DNA of 51,530 nucleotides, taken from the NCBI GenBank assembly GCA_002069725.1, contig MWBW01000017.1, positions 1-51,530 of the forward strand. Direction: 5' to 3'. Positions 14,761-22,311 of this stretch are shown piece after piece. Origin of the DNA: Firmicutes bacterium ADurb.Bin248. GTDB lineage: Bacteria; Bacillota; Clostridia; Christensenellales; CAG-138. The translations under genes were made by a program, and so were the position numbers. The notes below the pieces were generated by a model. That model searched no databases, was not told where the DNA came from, and worked only from the letters and a program-made list of their open reading frames with translations. Each line of letters begins with the position of its first letter. Position 1 is the stretch's first letter.

Positions 14761-16227
14761 GTGGGAGAGCTCATCCGCATAGACATACTCGCCCACGCCG
14801 ACTTTTCCGGCAGGCTCAGGAAAACGAAGCACTGCCCGGGCTACGCCGCGTTCGCGACGCTCGCGGACGGCCTTCGCGGCGAAAACCCCGAAGGCACGGT
14901 CCTGCTCGACGCGGGGGACGAGTTTTCCGTCAACCACTGGGGCGGGCTGCCCGTCGTGGAGGCGCTGAACCTGCTCAAAACGGACGCGATGACGCTCGGC
15001 AACCACGAGTTCGACCGCGGCAAGGAATTCCTCGAGCGCTGCGTCGCGCACGCGGATTTTCCCGTGCTGTGCGCCAACATACTCGAAAAGGCGGCGGGGG
15101 ATTTCGTGCGCGGAACAAAGCCGTGGGTCATGCTCGAAAAGGCGGGCGTGAAGATCGGCGTGCTGGGCCTCACGACGGAATACACGCCCTATATGGTGAC
15201 GGCGCCGTCGTTCGCGCCCTACGAGGCGCGCTCCGCCGTGGAAGCGTGCCGAAGATTCATACCCGAGATGCGCGAGGCCGGCGCTCAGATCACGCTCGCG
15301 CTCTCGCATTTCCCGTTCTACATCGGCGGCGACGGCTGCATCAGCGGGGAGCTTTACGACGTGTTGACGGTCATACCCCCCGTGGACGTATTCGTGGGCG
15401 GGCATATCCCCGGCGACTACGCGGACGCCGTCATGGGTACCGCTGTGCTCAAGGGCGGCTTTTCGGGGAAGAGCCTGCCCCACGCGCGGCTCTGGTTCGA
15501 TCCCCAAAAGAACGCCGTCGTGAAAAAAGAGTGCTTCCTGCACCACACCGACCGCGACGCGGCCGCGAAGGATATCTACCGCGCCTACGAACAAAGGGTC
15601 ACGTCGCCCTTCGACGCGTTTTTCAGCGAAGCGCTCGCCGTGGCGGATGAGAAGTGGACGCTCCGCCTTTCCGCGGAAACAAAGCTCGGCAACTTCCTCG
15701 CCGACTGTATGCGCGAAGGGGCGGGCGTTGAAATCGCCTACATGAACGCGACGAGCGCGGGTGGCTATATAGAGCCCGGCCCCGTCACGGCGCAGGACAT
15801 CGTATCCGTCATGGGCTTCAACGATCCGATCCATACCTCGAAGATCTCCGGCAGCCGGCTTTACCGGCTGTTCGAGCTGGTGTATGAGCCCGAGCGCTTC
15901 GGCAACAACGCGGGGCTGCTGTATTCGGGCGTCGTCGTGTACGCCGACCATACGAGGCCCGGAGGGCAAAAGATACTCGGCATCACGCTGCGCGACGGCA
16001 CGCCCGTCGAGCCCGGGCGCGAGTATACGATTGCCACGTCGGAATATATGGCCTTCGGAGGCAACGACACCTCGCTCGTCGCAAACGGGCTCGCGTGGAC
16101 GAATACGGGCGTCCGGATCCATGACGCCATATTCGCGTATCTTCGCAAATACGGCAGGATGCATGTTTCTCCCGAGCAGCGGATGCATGAAATCGGCAAG
16201 CCGGAAAACGACAACGCTCCGTTTTAG
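14761..16227 (+). CDS. 5'-nucleotidase / UshA-like metallophosphoesterase
   Basis: 488 residues, GTG start four bases after the permease stop. An N-terminal calcineurin-like domain has DAGDEF (50-55), GNHEFDRG (80-87), LALSHFP and VGGHIPGDYAD. The C-terminal 5'-nucleotidase domain (about 300-480) has FLADCMREGAGVEIAYMNATSAGG and GGNDTSLV. No signal peptide, unlike periplasmic UshA, so it works inside the cell. The first metal motif, usually TNDHHG, reads AHADFSG: Asp14 is kept but the following His is replaced, so metal use or activity may differ. Last gene of the locus; probably cleaves a nucleotide- or sugar-phosphate produced by the upstream phosphodiesterase. A strong terminator follows. 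Confidence 0.82.
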   Translation: MGELIRIDILAHADFSGRLRKTKHCPGYAAFATLADGLRGENPEGTVLLDAGDEFSVNHWGGLPVVEALNLLKTDAMTLGNHEFDRGKEFLERCVAHADFPVLCANILEKAAGDFVRGTKPWVMLEKAGVKIGVLGLTTEYTPYMVTAPSFAPYEARSAVEACRRFIPEMREAGAQITLALSHFPFYIGGDGCISGELYDVLTVIPPVDVFVGGHIPGDYADAVMGTAVLKGGFSGKSLPHARLWFDPQKNAVVKKECFLHHTDRDAAAKDIYRAYEQRVTSPFDAFFSEALAVADEKWTLRLSAETKLGNFLADCMREGAGVEIAYMNATSAGGYIEPGPVTAQDIVSVMGFNDPIHTSKISGSRLYRLFELVYEPERFGNNAGLLYSGVVVYADHTRPGGQKILGITLRDGTPVEPGREYTIATSEYMAFGGNDTSLVANGLAWTNTGVRIHDAIFAYLRKYGRMHVSPEQRMHEIGKPENDNAPF

Positions 16228-16321
16228 GCCGCCGCCGGGTTTTCGCGTGATGCCGGTGCGCGAAAGCGGCGGCGCGGTACAATCCGTTTCGGCATACAGC
16301 GACGGTTATTTATGAGAAGCC

Positions 16322-16347
16322 GAGCGGCGCCCCGAAGGGCGCCGCTC
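16322..16347. terminator. bidirectional terminator between convergent genes
   Basis: An 11-bp GC-rich perfect stem (16322-16332 with 16337-16347, loop CGAA) separates the plus-strand uptake locus from the minus-strand PH-domain gene. T content beyond the stem is modest on both strands (CCGTTTG on plus). Confidence 0.6.
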
Positions 16348-16381
16348 CGTTTGAACCGCATCAATGATCGGATCTTCCGCC

Positions 16382-16828
16382 TCAGCCCGGGATGCCGTCC
16401 CCGTCCTGGTCTATGAAGGCCGGGTCCAGCCCGCTCCCCTGCACGTTGATGTTCGTCGTGCCGTAGATTTCCCGCCCGGTCACGCCCTTCTCGTTGCGCT
16501 CGTGCTCGACGATGCGGCTGAGAAACTTGCGCACCGCCTCGGGCTTTTTGATGCTCACCAGCTCCAGCGTGCGGTTGCTCTGGTCCGCGCAATAGAGGCT
16601 CAGCGTGCCCACGCCGAAGAGCTTCTGCCCCAGCGTGCGCACCATTTTAATGTCCAGCACGCGATAAAGGAGCAGCTCGTCCGTTTCCGTGCGGAAAAAC
16701 CCCTTGCGCATGGTCAGCCTGCTATCGTCGACCTCATACCTCGTGAAGCTGATGGGCATGCCCAGGATGCGCTTGCGGTCGTGCCAGAGCACCTTGCCCT
16801 GCTGGTCCAATTCGGCTTTCTTGCCCAT
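16382..16828 (-). CDS. PH-domain (bPH2-like) protein with acidic Asp/Gly tail
   Basis: 148 residues from the ATG with GGAGGG nine bases upstream; an in-frame ATG six codons earlier lacks a ribosome site. Residues about 15-105 resemble bacterial PH domains (YdbT type): ISFTRYEVDDSRLTMRKGFF, DELLLYRVLDIKMVRTLGQK and FGVGTLSLYCADQSNRTLEL. These domains commonly bind membranes or proteins. There is no membrane helix. The last residues read DPAFIDQDGDGIPG, a calcium-loop-like DxDGDG ending. Its function is unknown. It is 97 bases downstream of proS, probably in a separate unit. Confidence 0.7.
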   Translation of the reverse strand: MGKKAELDQQGKVLWHDRKRILGMPISFTRYEVDDSRLTMRKGFFRTETDELLLYRVLDIKMVRTLGQKLFGVGTLSLYCADQSNRTLELVSIKKPEAVRKFLSRIVEHERNEKGVTGREIYGTTNINVQGSGLDPAFIDQDGDGIPG

Positions 16829-16925
16829 GATCGAACACCCTCCCATATGGTTGTCATACCGCGATCCGTTTTTGCTATTATATCACAAAAGCGCGCTTCC
16901 GGGTCGAGCCTTTCAACAAAAATCG

Positions 16926-18656
16926 TCAATCCGCCGCGCGGCACAGGCCCGTCAGCCGGGCGATCATTTTCATGATCTCGTCAAGCGCCCCGTCGAACGG
17001 AACCTCCATGGAAACGCTCTTATCCCGCGTGCATATCTCAACGCGGCCCCCGCCTATGCCGCGGGGGCTGACGATCGCGCGGACCGGCACGCCGATCAGA
17101 TCCGCGTCCGAAAACATGACGCCGGCGCTGACGCGCCTGTCGTCATAAACGACCTCGACGCCGTTTCGCAGGAGCGCTTCGTACAGGGAATCGGCGCGCT
17201 GTTTCACTTCTTCCCGGTCCGCGCGCACGCAGCACAGATGGACCTGCCACGGCGCGATCGAGATCGGCCAGATCGGGCCGTATTCGTCGCGGCGCGCCTC
17301 GCACACAGAGGCGGCGAGCCTGCCCACGCCGATCCCGTAGCAGCCCATGACCGGGTGGCGATATGCGCCCTTGTCGTCGAGGTATTGAAGGTTCATCGCG
17401 CGCGCGTATTTCGTGCCAAGCTGGAATATGTTGCCCACCTCTATGCCGCGGGATATCCGGATCGCGCTTTGCCCGCACGCGGGGCAGGCGAAGCCTTGCG
17501 CGATCTTCGCGAAATCGAAATACCCGGGCGCGCCCAGATCGCGCGCGACGTCGAGGCCGATGTAATGGTATCCTTCCCGGTTCGCGCCGCAGCACAGGCC
17601 CCGCGCGTGTTCCAGCGAGCGGTCGAACAGGAGCGTATGGTTTCCCCCGAGCCCGTACGGGCCGATATACCCCGCGCAAAGCCCGCACTCCGGCGTGATG
17701 TCGGCCGGATGGATTTCCTCGCCGAGGAAGTTGGCCAGCTTCGTTTCGTTCGCGTCGAGATCGCCCCGGATGAACAGCACGACGTATTCGCCCGTCCTGT
17801 TTTTCTGGTATACGACGGTCTTGCAGCTCCTCGAGGCCGGCACGCCCAGGAACGCGCAGACGTCGGCGATGGAATGGCAGCCCGGGGTATGGACGGGCGT
17901 CAGTTCCCCGCCGGCCTCCTCCCGATCGTTTCGCACGACGCACGCCGCGGCCTCGACGTTGGCGCGATAGCCGCACTTCGGGCATATGGCGATGGAATCC
18001 TCGCCGACCGGCGTAAGCAGCATGAACTCGTGCGAGAGGTCGCCGCCCATCATGCCCGAATCCGAGCTGACCGCGATCACCTCTGGAATGCCCACGCGCG
18101 CGAATATTCTTTCGTATGCGCGAAAGCACCTTTGGTAATAGCGCTCGAGGTCTTCCTGCGAGGTATGGAAGGAATAGGCGTCCTTCATCGTGAACTCCCG
18201 CACGCGGATCAGGCCCCCGCGCGGGCGCGCCTCGTCCCTGAACTTGGTCTGGATCTGGTAGATCATGAACGGGTATTTCGCGTGGTTTTGCGCGTATTCC
18301 CGAACCAGATGCACCGCGGCCTCCTCATGGGTCATGCCGAGCACGAGCGGGCTGTCGTTCCGGTCCTTAAAGCGCGCAAGCTCGCGCCCCACGCTCGCGT
18401 AGCGGCCGGATTCCATCCAAAGCGACGCGGGCAATACGACGGGGAACTGGACCTCCTGCCCGCCGATCGCGTCCATTTCCTCGCGGATGATGCCTTCTAT
18501 TTTCCTTGTGATGCGCCGCAGCGGCATAAAGGAGGAATAAATGCCGTTCGCGACATGCTTCATATACCCGCCCCGGATCATCAGCGCGTGGCTGTCGAGC
18601 GCGCAGTCCGACGGCCTCTCCCTGAACCGCTCGCCGACAAGGTTTTCGAGTTTCAT
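16926..18656 (-). CDS. proS: prolyl-tRNA synthetase
   Basis: Class II synthetase that charges tRNA-Pro, 576 residues. Bacterial-type layout: motif 1 region near residues 45-80, motif 2 TKFRDEARPRGGLIRVREFTMKDAYSFH (about 137-164), then the YbaK-like editing insertion (about 220-380) that removes Ala-tRNA-Pro. Motif 3 GCYGIGVGRLAAS follows (about 433-445) and then the anticodon-binding domain with IAPWQVHLC. The editing domain is somewhat Cys-rich (CPKCGY, CPACG). It is controlled by a T-box leader with its own promoter. GGAGG is absent but GAGGGCATACGC precedes the ATG. Confidence 0.95.
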   Translation of the reverse strand: MKLENLVGERFRERPSDCALDSHALMIRGGYMKHVANGIYSSFMPLRRITRKIEGIIREEMDAIGGQEVQFPVVLPASLWMESGRYASVGRELARFKDRNDSPLVLGMTHEEAAVHLVREYAQNHAKYPFMIYQIQTKFRDEARPRGGLIRVREFTMKDAYSFHTSQEDLERYYQRCFRAYERIFARVGIPEVIAVSSDSGMMGGDLSHEFMLLTPVGEDSIAICPKCGYRANVEAAACVVRNDREEAGGELTPVHTPGCHSIADVCAFLGVPASRSCKTVVYQKNRTGEYVVLFIRGDLDANETKLANFLGEEIHPADITPECGLCAGYIGPYGLGGNHTLLFDRSLEHARGLCCGANREGYHYIGLDVARDLGAPGYFDFAKIAQGFACPACGQSAIRISRGIEVGNIFQLGTKYARAMNLQYLDDKGAYRHPVMGCYGIGVGRLAASVCEARRDEYGPIWPISIAPWQVHLCCVRADREEVKQRADSLYEALLRNGVEVVYDDRRVSAGVMFSDADLIGVPVRAIVSPRGIGGGRVEICTRDKSVSMEVPFDGALDEIMKMIARLTGLCRAAD

Positions 18657-18963
18657 GCGTATGCCCTCCGTTTTTTGAATAAAATAAACGCCCCAAACCG
18701 ATGTGAACCGGCTTAGGGCGAATCATGCGATCCGCGGTACCACCTAACTTCGGAGGGAAGCCCTCCGCGCTTTCAGTACGGGGCGTATGCCCGATACTGC
18801 TTCCCTGTAACGGAGGAAACCCGATGCGGCTTACTTGACGCGCGTTCAGCCCATGGCTCAAAGACCGGTTCGGCATACGTTCATGAAGATTCGCACCAAC
18901 CATCTTCTCTCTGGAAATCCCGAATGCTTACTGTTTCTTCTCACAGCCGTATCCTATTGGATT
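18657..18963 (-). ncRNA. T-box riboswitch of proS
   Basis: The canonical T-box core AGGTGGTACCGCGG (18745-18732) is present; its variable base is T, which fits a discriminator A on the tRNA. Upstream, a long stem I region with AGAGAGAAGATGGTTGGTG is typical of the class. CCG in GAACCGGTC is a candidate proline specifier. A terminator stem (18709-18720 with 18689-18700, G-U pairs allowed) ends in a U-rich run just before the proS ribosome site. Uncharged tRNA-Pro should favour the antiterminator and raise proS expression. Confidence 0.93.
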
Positions 18964-18969
18964 TGCTTC

Positions 18970-18998
18970 ATTCTAGCAGCGCGCGCAAGGAATGTCAA
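18970..18998 (-). promoter_or_regulatory. sigma-A promoter of the proS T-box
   Basis: TTGACA (18998-18993), 17-base spacer, TAGAAT (18975-18970) on the minus strand; start predicted near 18963. Confidence 0.8.
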
Positions 18999-19175
18999 TG
19001 CGCGCGCGGAAAATGTGCGCTTTTGCGCCGTCCCCGTGAGGCGGGTTGCGGATCTGTATGCGTTTCATGGAGCCCGCGGCGCCTCTGCCGCCCGCGCCCC
19101 GCCTTTTGCGGTACGGCGGCGGAATCCCCGCCCGGAAAGCTCCTTTTGCGGCGGCGGTCCAGGCTCCGGCGGGAA

Positions 19176-19202
19176 ACATTATACCAAAAAAATCATAATA
19201 TA
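19176..19202 (+). promoter_or_regulatory. candidate sigma-K-type promoter of the LysM gene
   Basis: AC (19176-19177), 16 bases, then CATAATATA (19194-19202) fits the SigK pattern AC-N16-CATANNNTA. It lies 34 bases before the LysM start. The stretch 18999-19175 between the two promoters shows no gene. The match is by eye and short motifs occur by chance in AT-rich gaps. Confidence 0.35.
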
Positions 19203-19235
19203 TAGCATGAATTTTCCGGAAAGGCCGTGATTATC

Positions 19236-19988
19236 ATGCCCGCATGCCCATTAGGCACATACGCATATGCAATACAGGCCGGGGATACCCTGCCGCTGAT
19301 CGCGCAGCGCTTCCATACGAGCGCGCAGGCGATCGCCTCGGCGAATCCCGCGCTCAGGCGGAGCAATCTGCGCGCCGGCCAGATCATCTGCATTCCCAAA
19401 GCAGGCGGCCCGCAGCAAACGGCCGCGCAAACGCCGCCCAGAAGCATCGGCCCCAAGGAACTGACGCTGAACAATCAGATGCGGCTTCTTTGGGAGCAGC
19501 ACGTCTACTGGACGAGGATGACCATACTCGGCATAATCTTCGGCTCGCCCGACACGGACGCCACGGTCGCCCGCCTGCTTCGCAACGCCAAGGATATCGA
19601 GGCGGCGTTCAAGCCGTTTTACGGGGAAGAAGCCTCGGCGAAGCTCGCGGCGCTGTTCACGGACCACCTCACGATCGCAGCCGAGCTCGTCAGGGCGGCG
19701 AAGGCGGGCGACAGCGCCAAGGCCGCCGACGCCGAGAAGCGCTGGTACGCGAACGCGGACCAGATCGCGGCCTTCCTCGCGAGCATCAATCCGTACTGGT
19801 CGGCGCAGGAGTGGAAGAAGCTGCTCTACGACCATCTCGCCATGACGAAGGCGGAAGCCGTGAGCATACTGAATCGCAAGTACGCGGAGAGCATCGCCAT
19901 CTTCGACAAGATCGAGAAAGAAGCCCTGGTGATGGCCGACGTCATGACGCAGGGCATCGTCAGGCAGTTCCCGCAATCGTTCAAATAA
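19236..19988 (+). CDS. LysM-domain protein with helical C-terminal domain
   Basis: 250 residues. LysM repeat at about 8-54 (YAIQAGDTLPLIAQRFHTSAQAI ... LRAGQIICIP), which binds peptidoglycan or cortex glycan. A short Gln/Pro linker leads to an all-helical domain (about 75-250) with two related segments, FTDHLTIAAELVRAA and LYDHLAMTKAEAVSIL. The paired DHL motifs might bind metal in a four-helix bundle. No signal peptide, so it could act in the mother cell like SafA-type spore-coat proteins, or be exported otherwise. An alternative GTG start lies three codons earlier; the ATG has AAAGG 11 bases upstream. The neighbours give no clear context. Confidence 0.75.
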   Translation: MPACPLGTYAYAIQAGDTLPLIAQRFHTSAQAIASANPALRRSNLRAGQIICIPKAGGPQQTAAQTPPRSIGPKELTLNNQMRLLWEQHVYWTRMTILGIIFGSPDTDATVARLLRNAKDIEAAFKPFYGEEASAKLAALFTDHLTIAAELVRAAKAGDSAKAADAEKRWYANADQIAAFLASINPYWSAQEWKKLLYDHLAMTKAEAVSILNRKYAESIAIFDKIEKEALVMADVMTQGIVRQFPQSFK

Positions 19989-20028
19989 GCGCTCCCAACG
20001 ACGAACCCGGCGACCCGCGGGGCAAGCG

Positions 20029-20409
20029 TCATGCTTGCCCTTTCGCCTCCCCGTCGCCCGCGTAGAGGCTCAGCCCGACGAGCAGGCAGCCCTCGAGATA
20101 GGGCAGACGGTTCTCTCCGAGATAGCGAAGGATCTCCTCGCTCTCCGCGCCCGGCTGTATGACGACGCATTTGAACGGCTTTTCGCACGCGCGCAGCAAC
20201 CCGATGCCCTTTGCCGGATGGATGCACAGATCGATGACGTCGATATCCCCCGGCACGTCGTTGATGGAGGCGAGCTCCTTGCCCACGCAATGCACGGTGT
20301 AGCCCTTCGCGATCAGGCCCCATTTGATCTTATGGGCGTACTTCTCCTCATTGAGCGTGTCGCCGACCACGACGAAGCGGCGCTGTTGCATGATTTCACG
20401 CAGATCCAC
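20029..20409 (-). CDS. CoA-binding (YccU-type) Rossmann protein
   Basis: 126 residues from a GTG with AGGGAGG seven bases upstream; the open frame extends far upstream but without a credible start. Rossmann fold of the CoA_binding_2 family: FVVVGDTLNEEKYAHKIKWGLIAKGYTVHCVG (about 11-42), IDVIDLCIHPAKG and FKCVVIQPGAESEEILRYL. Such proteins bind CoA and are of unknown role. It converges with the LysM gene, with 40 bases between stops, and has its own promoter. Confidence 0.8.
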   Translation of the reverse strand: MDLREIMQQRRFVVVGDTLNEEKYAHKIKWGLIAKGYTVHCVGKELASINDVPGDIDVIDLCIHPAKGIGLLRACEKPFKCVVIQPGAESEEILRYLGENRLPYLEGCLLVGLSLYAGDGEAKGQA

Positions 20410-20529
20410 GGCGAATCCTCCCTTGTTGCGCCGGCGCCTTCGCACGCGCGCTGCGGGCGAATGGAAAGCGCTCGATATCGAAAGATCCCGCGCCGCAGCT
20501 CTAAAGACATGCGACGCGGCCTTTATGAT

Positions 20530-20559
20530 ATTGTAAACGCCGACGCCGCGAACTGTCAA
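20530..20559 (-). promoter_or_regulatory. sigma-A promoter of the CoA-binding gene
   Basis: TTGACA (20559-20554), 18-base spacer, TACAAT (20535-20530) on the minus strand. It leaves a 5' leader of about 115 bases in which I recognise no riboswitch. Confidence 0.6.
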
Positions 20560-20595
20560 TTCGCAGGCGGGCGCATGGCGCTTCCCCCGCGCATG

Positions 20596-20604
20596 TGATA
20601 GAAT
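20596..20604 (+). promoter_or_regulatory. possible extended -10 of the exonuclease gene
   Basis: TGATAGAAT is an extended -10 element 40 bases before the start codon. No good -35 is seen. Confidence 0.4.
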
Positions 20605-20643
20605 ACAGCAAACAGGACGCAAGGATTCGGACAGGAAGCGGAT

Positions 20644-21594
20644 ATGAGCAGCGAACGGTTTTATGAGGATACCCTCTCCCCCGCCCCGCGCGCGCAAAAG
20701 GGCGAGAGCCTTCTCGCCTTCGTCGCGGACTATACGGCCATAGACCTCGAAACGACGGGGCTCGACCCGCGCCGGGACAGCGTCATCGAGTTCGGCGCGA
20801 TCCGCGTGCGCGGCAATTGCATCGACGAGCGTTTCAGCGCGCTCGTCAATCCCGGCCGCCTCCTCAGCCCGTTCATCACGGAGCTGACGGGCATCACGGA
20901 CGATATGCTGTGTTTTGCCCCTCCGCTCGAGGATGTGCTGCCGGATTTCCTCGCCTTCGTCGGGGAGGACGTCGTCGTCGGGCACAACGTGAACTTCGAC
21001 CTCGGCTTCATCCGCGCCGCGTGTCGGCTTATGGGCGCCGGGCGCTTCGATAACGATTATGTCGACACCATGCGCCTGAGCCGCAGGCTGTTTCCGCAGC
21101 ACGCGCACCACAGGCTGGGCGATCTCGTGGCGCGCTTTGGCATAGGCGAGGCCGTGGAGCACCGCGCGCTCGCGGACGTCGCGCAGACCATCGACTGCTA
21201 CGAATACATGAAGGCGTACGCCGCGCGGCGCGGCATGGCGCGCGTTTTACCCGAACACAAGCAGCGCGCCGTATCCGCGCGGGAGATCACGCCCGGCCGC
21301 GGCGACTTCGACGAGCGCCACGCCTGCTACAAAAGGACGTTCGTCTTCACCGGGGAACTGTACGACATGACCCGCCGCGAGGCCATGCAGGCCGTGGCCG
21401 ACCGGGGCGGCATGCTCGGCGACTCCGTGACCCGCAGGACGAATTACCTCGTGCTCGGCGGCTGCGGCTACGCCACGACCATCCGGGGCGGCGTCAGCGC
21501 CAAACAGAAGAAGGCGGAGCAAATGAAGCTCGGGGGATACGACATCGAGATCATCGCGGAGAGGGAATTCTATCATTTACTGGGGGAAGAATAA
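20644..21594 (+). CDS. DEDDh 3'-5' exonuclease with C-terminal BRCT domain
   Basis: 316 residues. The exonuclease domain (about 28-190) is DnaQ/PolC-like: TAIDLETTGLD (Asp34, Glu36), HNVNFDLGFI (Asp119) and HRALADVAQT (His173, Asp178), a full DEDDh set. A BRCT domain follows (about 231-312: RTFVFTGELYDMTRREAMQAV ... TNYLVLG), like that of LigA. The combination suggests a DNA-end or repair-associated nuclease and is known in some Bacillota as an epsilon-like protein. It lacks the PolC or DinG fusion. It stands alone; downstream is the oppositely oriented small gene. A frame-internal start is unlikely because ATG at 20644 precedes motif I by about 30 residues only. Confidence 0.88.
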   Translation: MSSERFYEDTLSPAPRAQKGESLLAFVADYTAIDLETTGLDPRRDSVIEFGAIRVRGNCIDERFSALVNPGRLLSPFITELTGITDDMLCFAPPLEDVLPDFLAFVGEDVVVGHNVNFDLGFIRAACRLMGAGRFDNDYVDTMRLSRRLFPQHAHHRLGDLVARFGIGEAVEHRALADVAQTIDCYEYMKAYAARRGMARVLPEHKQRAVSAREITPGRGDFDERHACYKRTFVFTGELYDMTRREAMQAVADRGGMLGDSVTRRTNYLVLGGCGYATTIRGGVSAKQKKAEQMKLGGYDIEIIAEREFYHLLGEE

Positions 21595-21648
21595 GATTCG
21601 CAGCGGAGAATCCGTATGCTCAACCCGTTCTTCCGCCGCGCGCCCGTT

Positions 21649-21891
21649 TTAATTTCCGAAATAATCGTACCATGCCGCGATGATATCCGCCCTGTTCGAA
21701 GCAATATATCGAATGATCTTGCCCAAGTCGTTTGCCGGTATATCGCTGTGATTGCCCTCTATGAACACCCCGTCTTTGGATATCCAAAACTTCGTTGACG
21801 CGGCGCTGGGCGTCCCTTTTGAAACAAAATCCTTTTCTTTTATGTTGCTGTGCGCAAGCACAACGCCGTTTACGGTCGAGTAATAATACAT
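21649..21891 (-). CDS. small hypothetical protein, AT-richer than its surroundings
   Basis: 80 residues from the ATG with GGAGGG upstream. I do not recognise the family. The sequence opens MYYYSTVNGVVLAHSNIKEK, contains FWISKDGVFIEGNHSDIP and ends with IAAWYDYFGN: mixed beta then helical, soluble, no membrane segment. Its codons are clearly more AT-rich than those of the neighbours. It lies just downstream of the terminator of the tRNA-6S cluster, with no separate promoter visible, so it may depend on read-through. Position next to a tRNA gene and base composition suggest horizontal gain. Confidence 0.6.
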   Translation of the reverse strand: MYYYSTVNGVVLAHSNIKEKDFVSKGTPSAASTKFWISKDGVFIEGNHSDIPANDLGKIIRYIASNRADIIAAWYDYFGN

Positions 21892-21922
21892 GACGGCACC
21901 CTCCTTTTCCATCTCATGTAAG

Positions 21923-21953
21923 AAAAAGCCCTAAATCATTGTCGATTTAAGGC
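21923..21953 (-). terminator. terminator of the tRNA-6S-tRNA cluster
   Basis: A 10-bp stem with one G-U pair (21944-21953 with 21928-21937, 6-base loop) is followed on the minus strand by TTTTTCTT. Confidence 0.8.
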
Positions 21954-21959
21954 GTTCCA

Positions 21960-22033
21960 TGGCTGCGGAACTAGGATTCGAACCTAGACAATACGAGTCA
22001 GAGTCGTAGGTGCTACCATTACACAATTCCGCA
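21960..22033 (-). tRNA. tRNA-Gln (anticodon CUG)
   Basis: Cloverleaf with a 7-bp acceptor stem TGCGGAA/TTCCGCA, D-arm GTGTAATGGTAGCAC, anticodon stem TACGA/TCGTA with loop CTCTGAC, and TPsiC arm TAGGTTCGAATCCTA. The anticodon reads CUG. CCA is encoded. Confidence 0.95.
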
Positions 22034-22044
22034 CCGCTCAAAAA

Positions 22045-22216
22045 TGATAATCCCAGGATGCCGTAGCCCCCAATATAACGCCCGCCTCTCGGCAGGTGGG
22101 TGCGCTGTGCATGCCTCTGCTTACCCGTCAAGCGGGTGGCATCCGCTGCTGCAACTCGCGCTCCCGTCGTAAAACTGTGGGTTTATATGGGGAGCTTACG
22201 CACACCACAGGATTAT
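22045..22216 (-). ncRNA. ssrS: 6S RNA, regulator of RNA polymerase
   Basis: A rod-like RNA of about 172 nt. The 5' segment CCTGTGGTGTGCGTAAGC resembles E. coli 6S CTGAGATGTTCGCAAGC. The 3' segment GGGGGCTACGGCATCCTGGG resembles its AGCCTGCGGCGGCATC. The ends pair (ATAATCC/GGGATTAT), and AGCTCCCCATATAA pairs with TTATATTGGGGGCT across the rod. Inner hairpins include CCCG/CGGG and CCTGCC/GGCGGG. Unpaired sequence between the arms can form the central bubble that mimics an open promoter and holds sigma-A RNA polymerase. It begins directly after the CCA of tRNA-Val, so its 5' end is probably made by processing. Confidence 0.8.
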
Positions 22217-22293
22217 TGGTGGGATTAGTTGGGATCGAACCAACGACCTCTACGATGTCAACGTAGCGCTCTGACCAGCTGAGCTATAACCCC
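22217..22293 (-). tRNA. tRNA-Val (anticodon GAC)
   Basis: Acceptor GGGGTTA/TAATCCC (one G-U), D-arm GCTCAGCTGGTCAGAGC, anticodon stem CTACG/CGTAG with loop TTGACAT, and TPsiC arm TTGGTTCGATCCCAA. The anticodon reads GAC. CCA is encoded and abuts the 6S RNA. Confidence 0.95.
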
Positions 22294-22311
22294 GTTCGTT
22301 GAGCAAGTTCT

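Noticed and set aside
20410..21162. N-terminal extension of the CoA-binding protein frame to 21162
   Set aside because: It lies antisense to the exonuclease gene and crosses both promoters; the GTG at 20409 has a good ribosome site.
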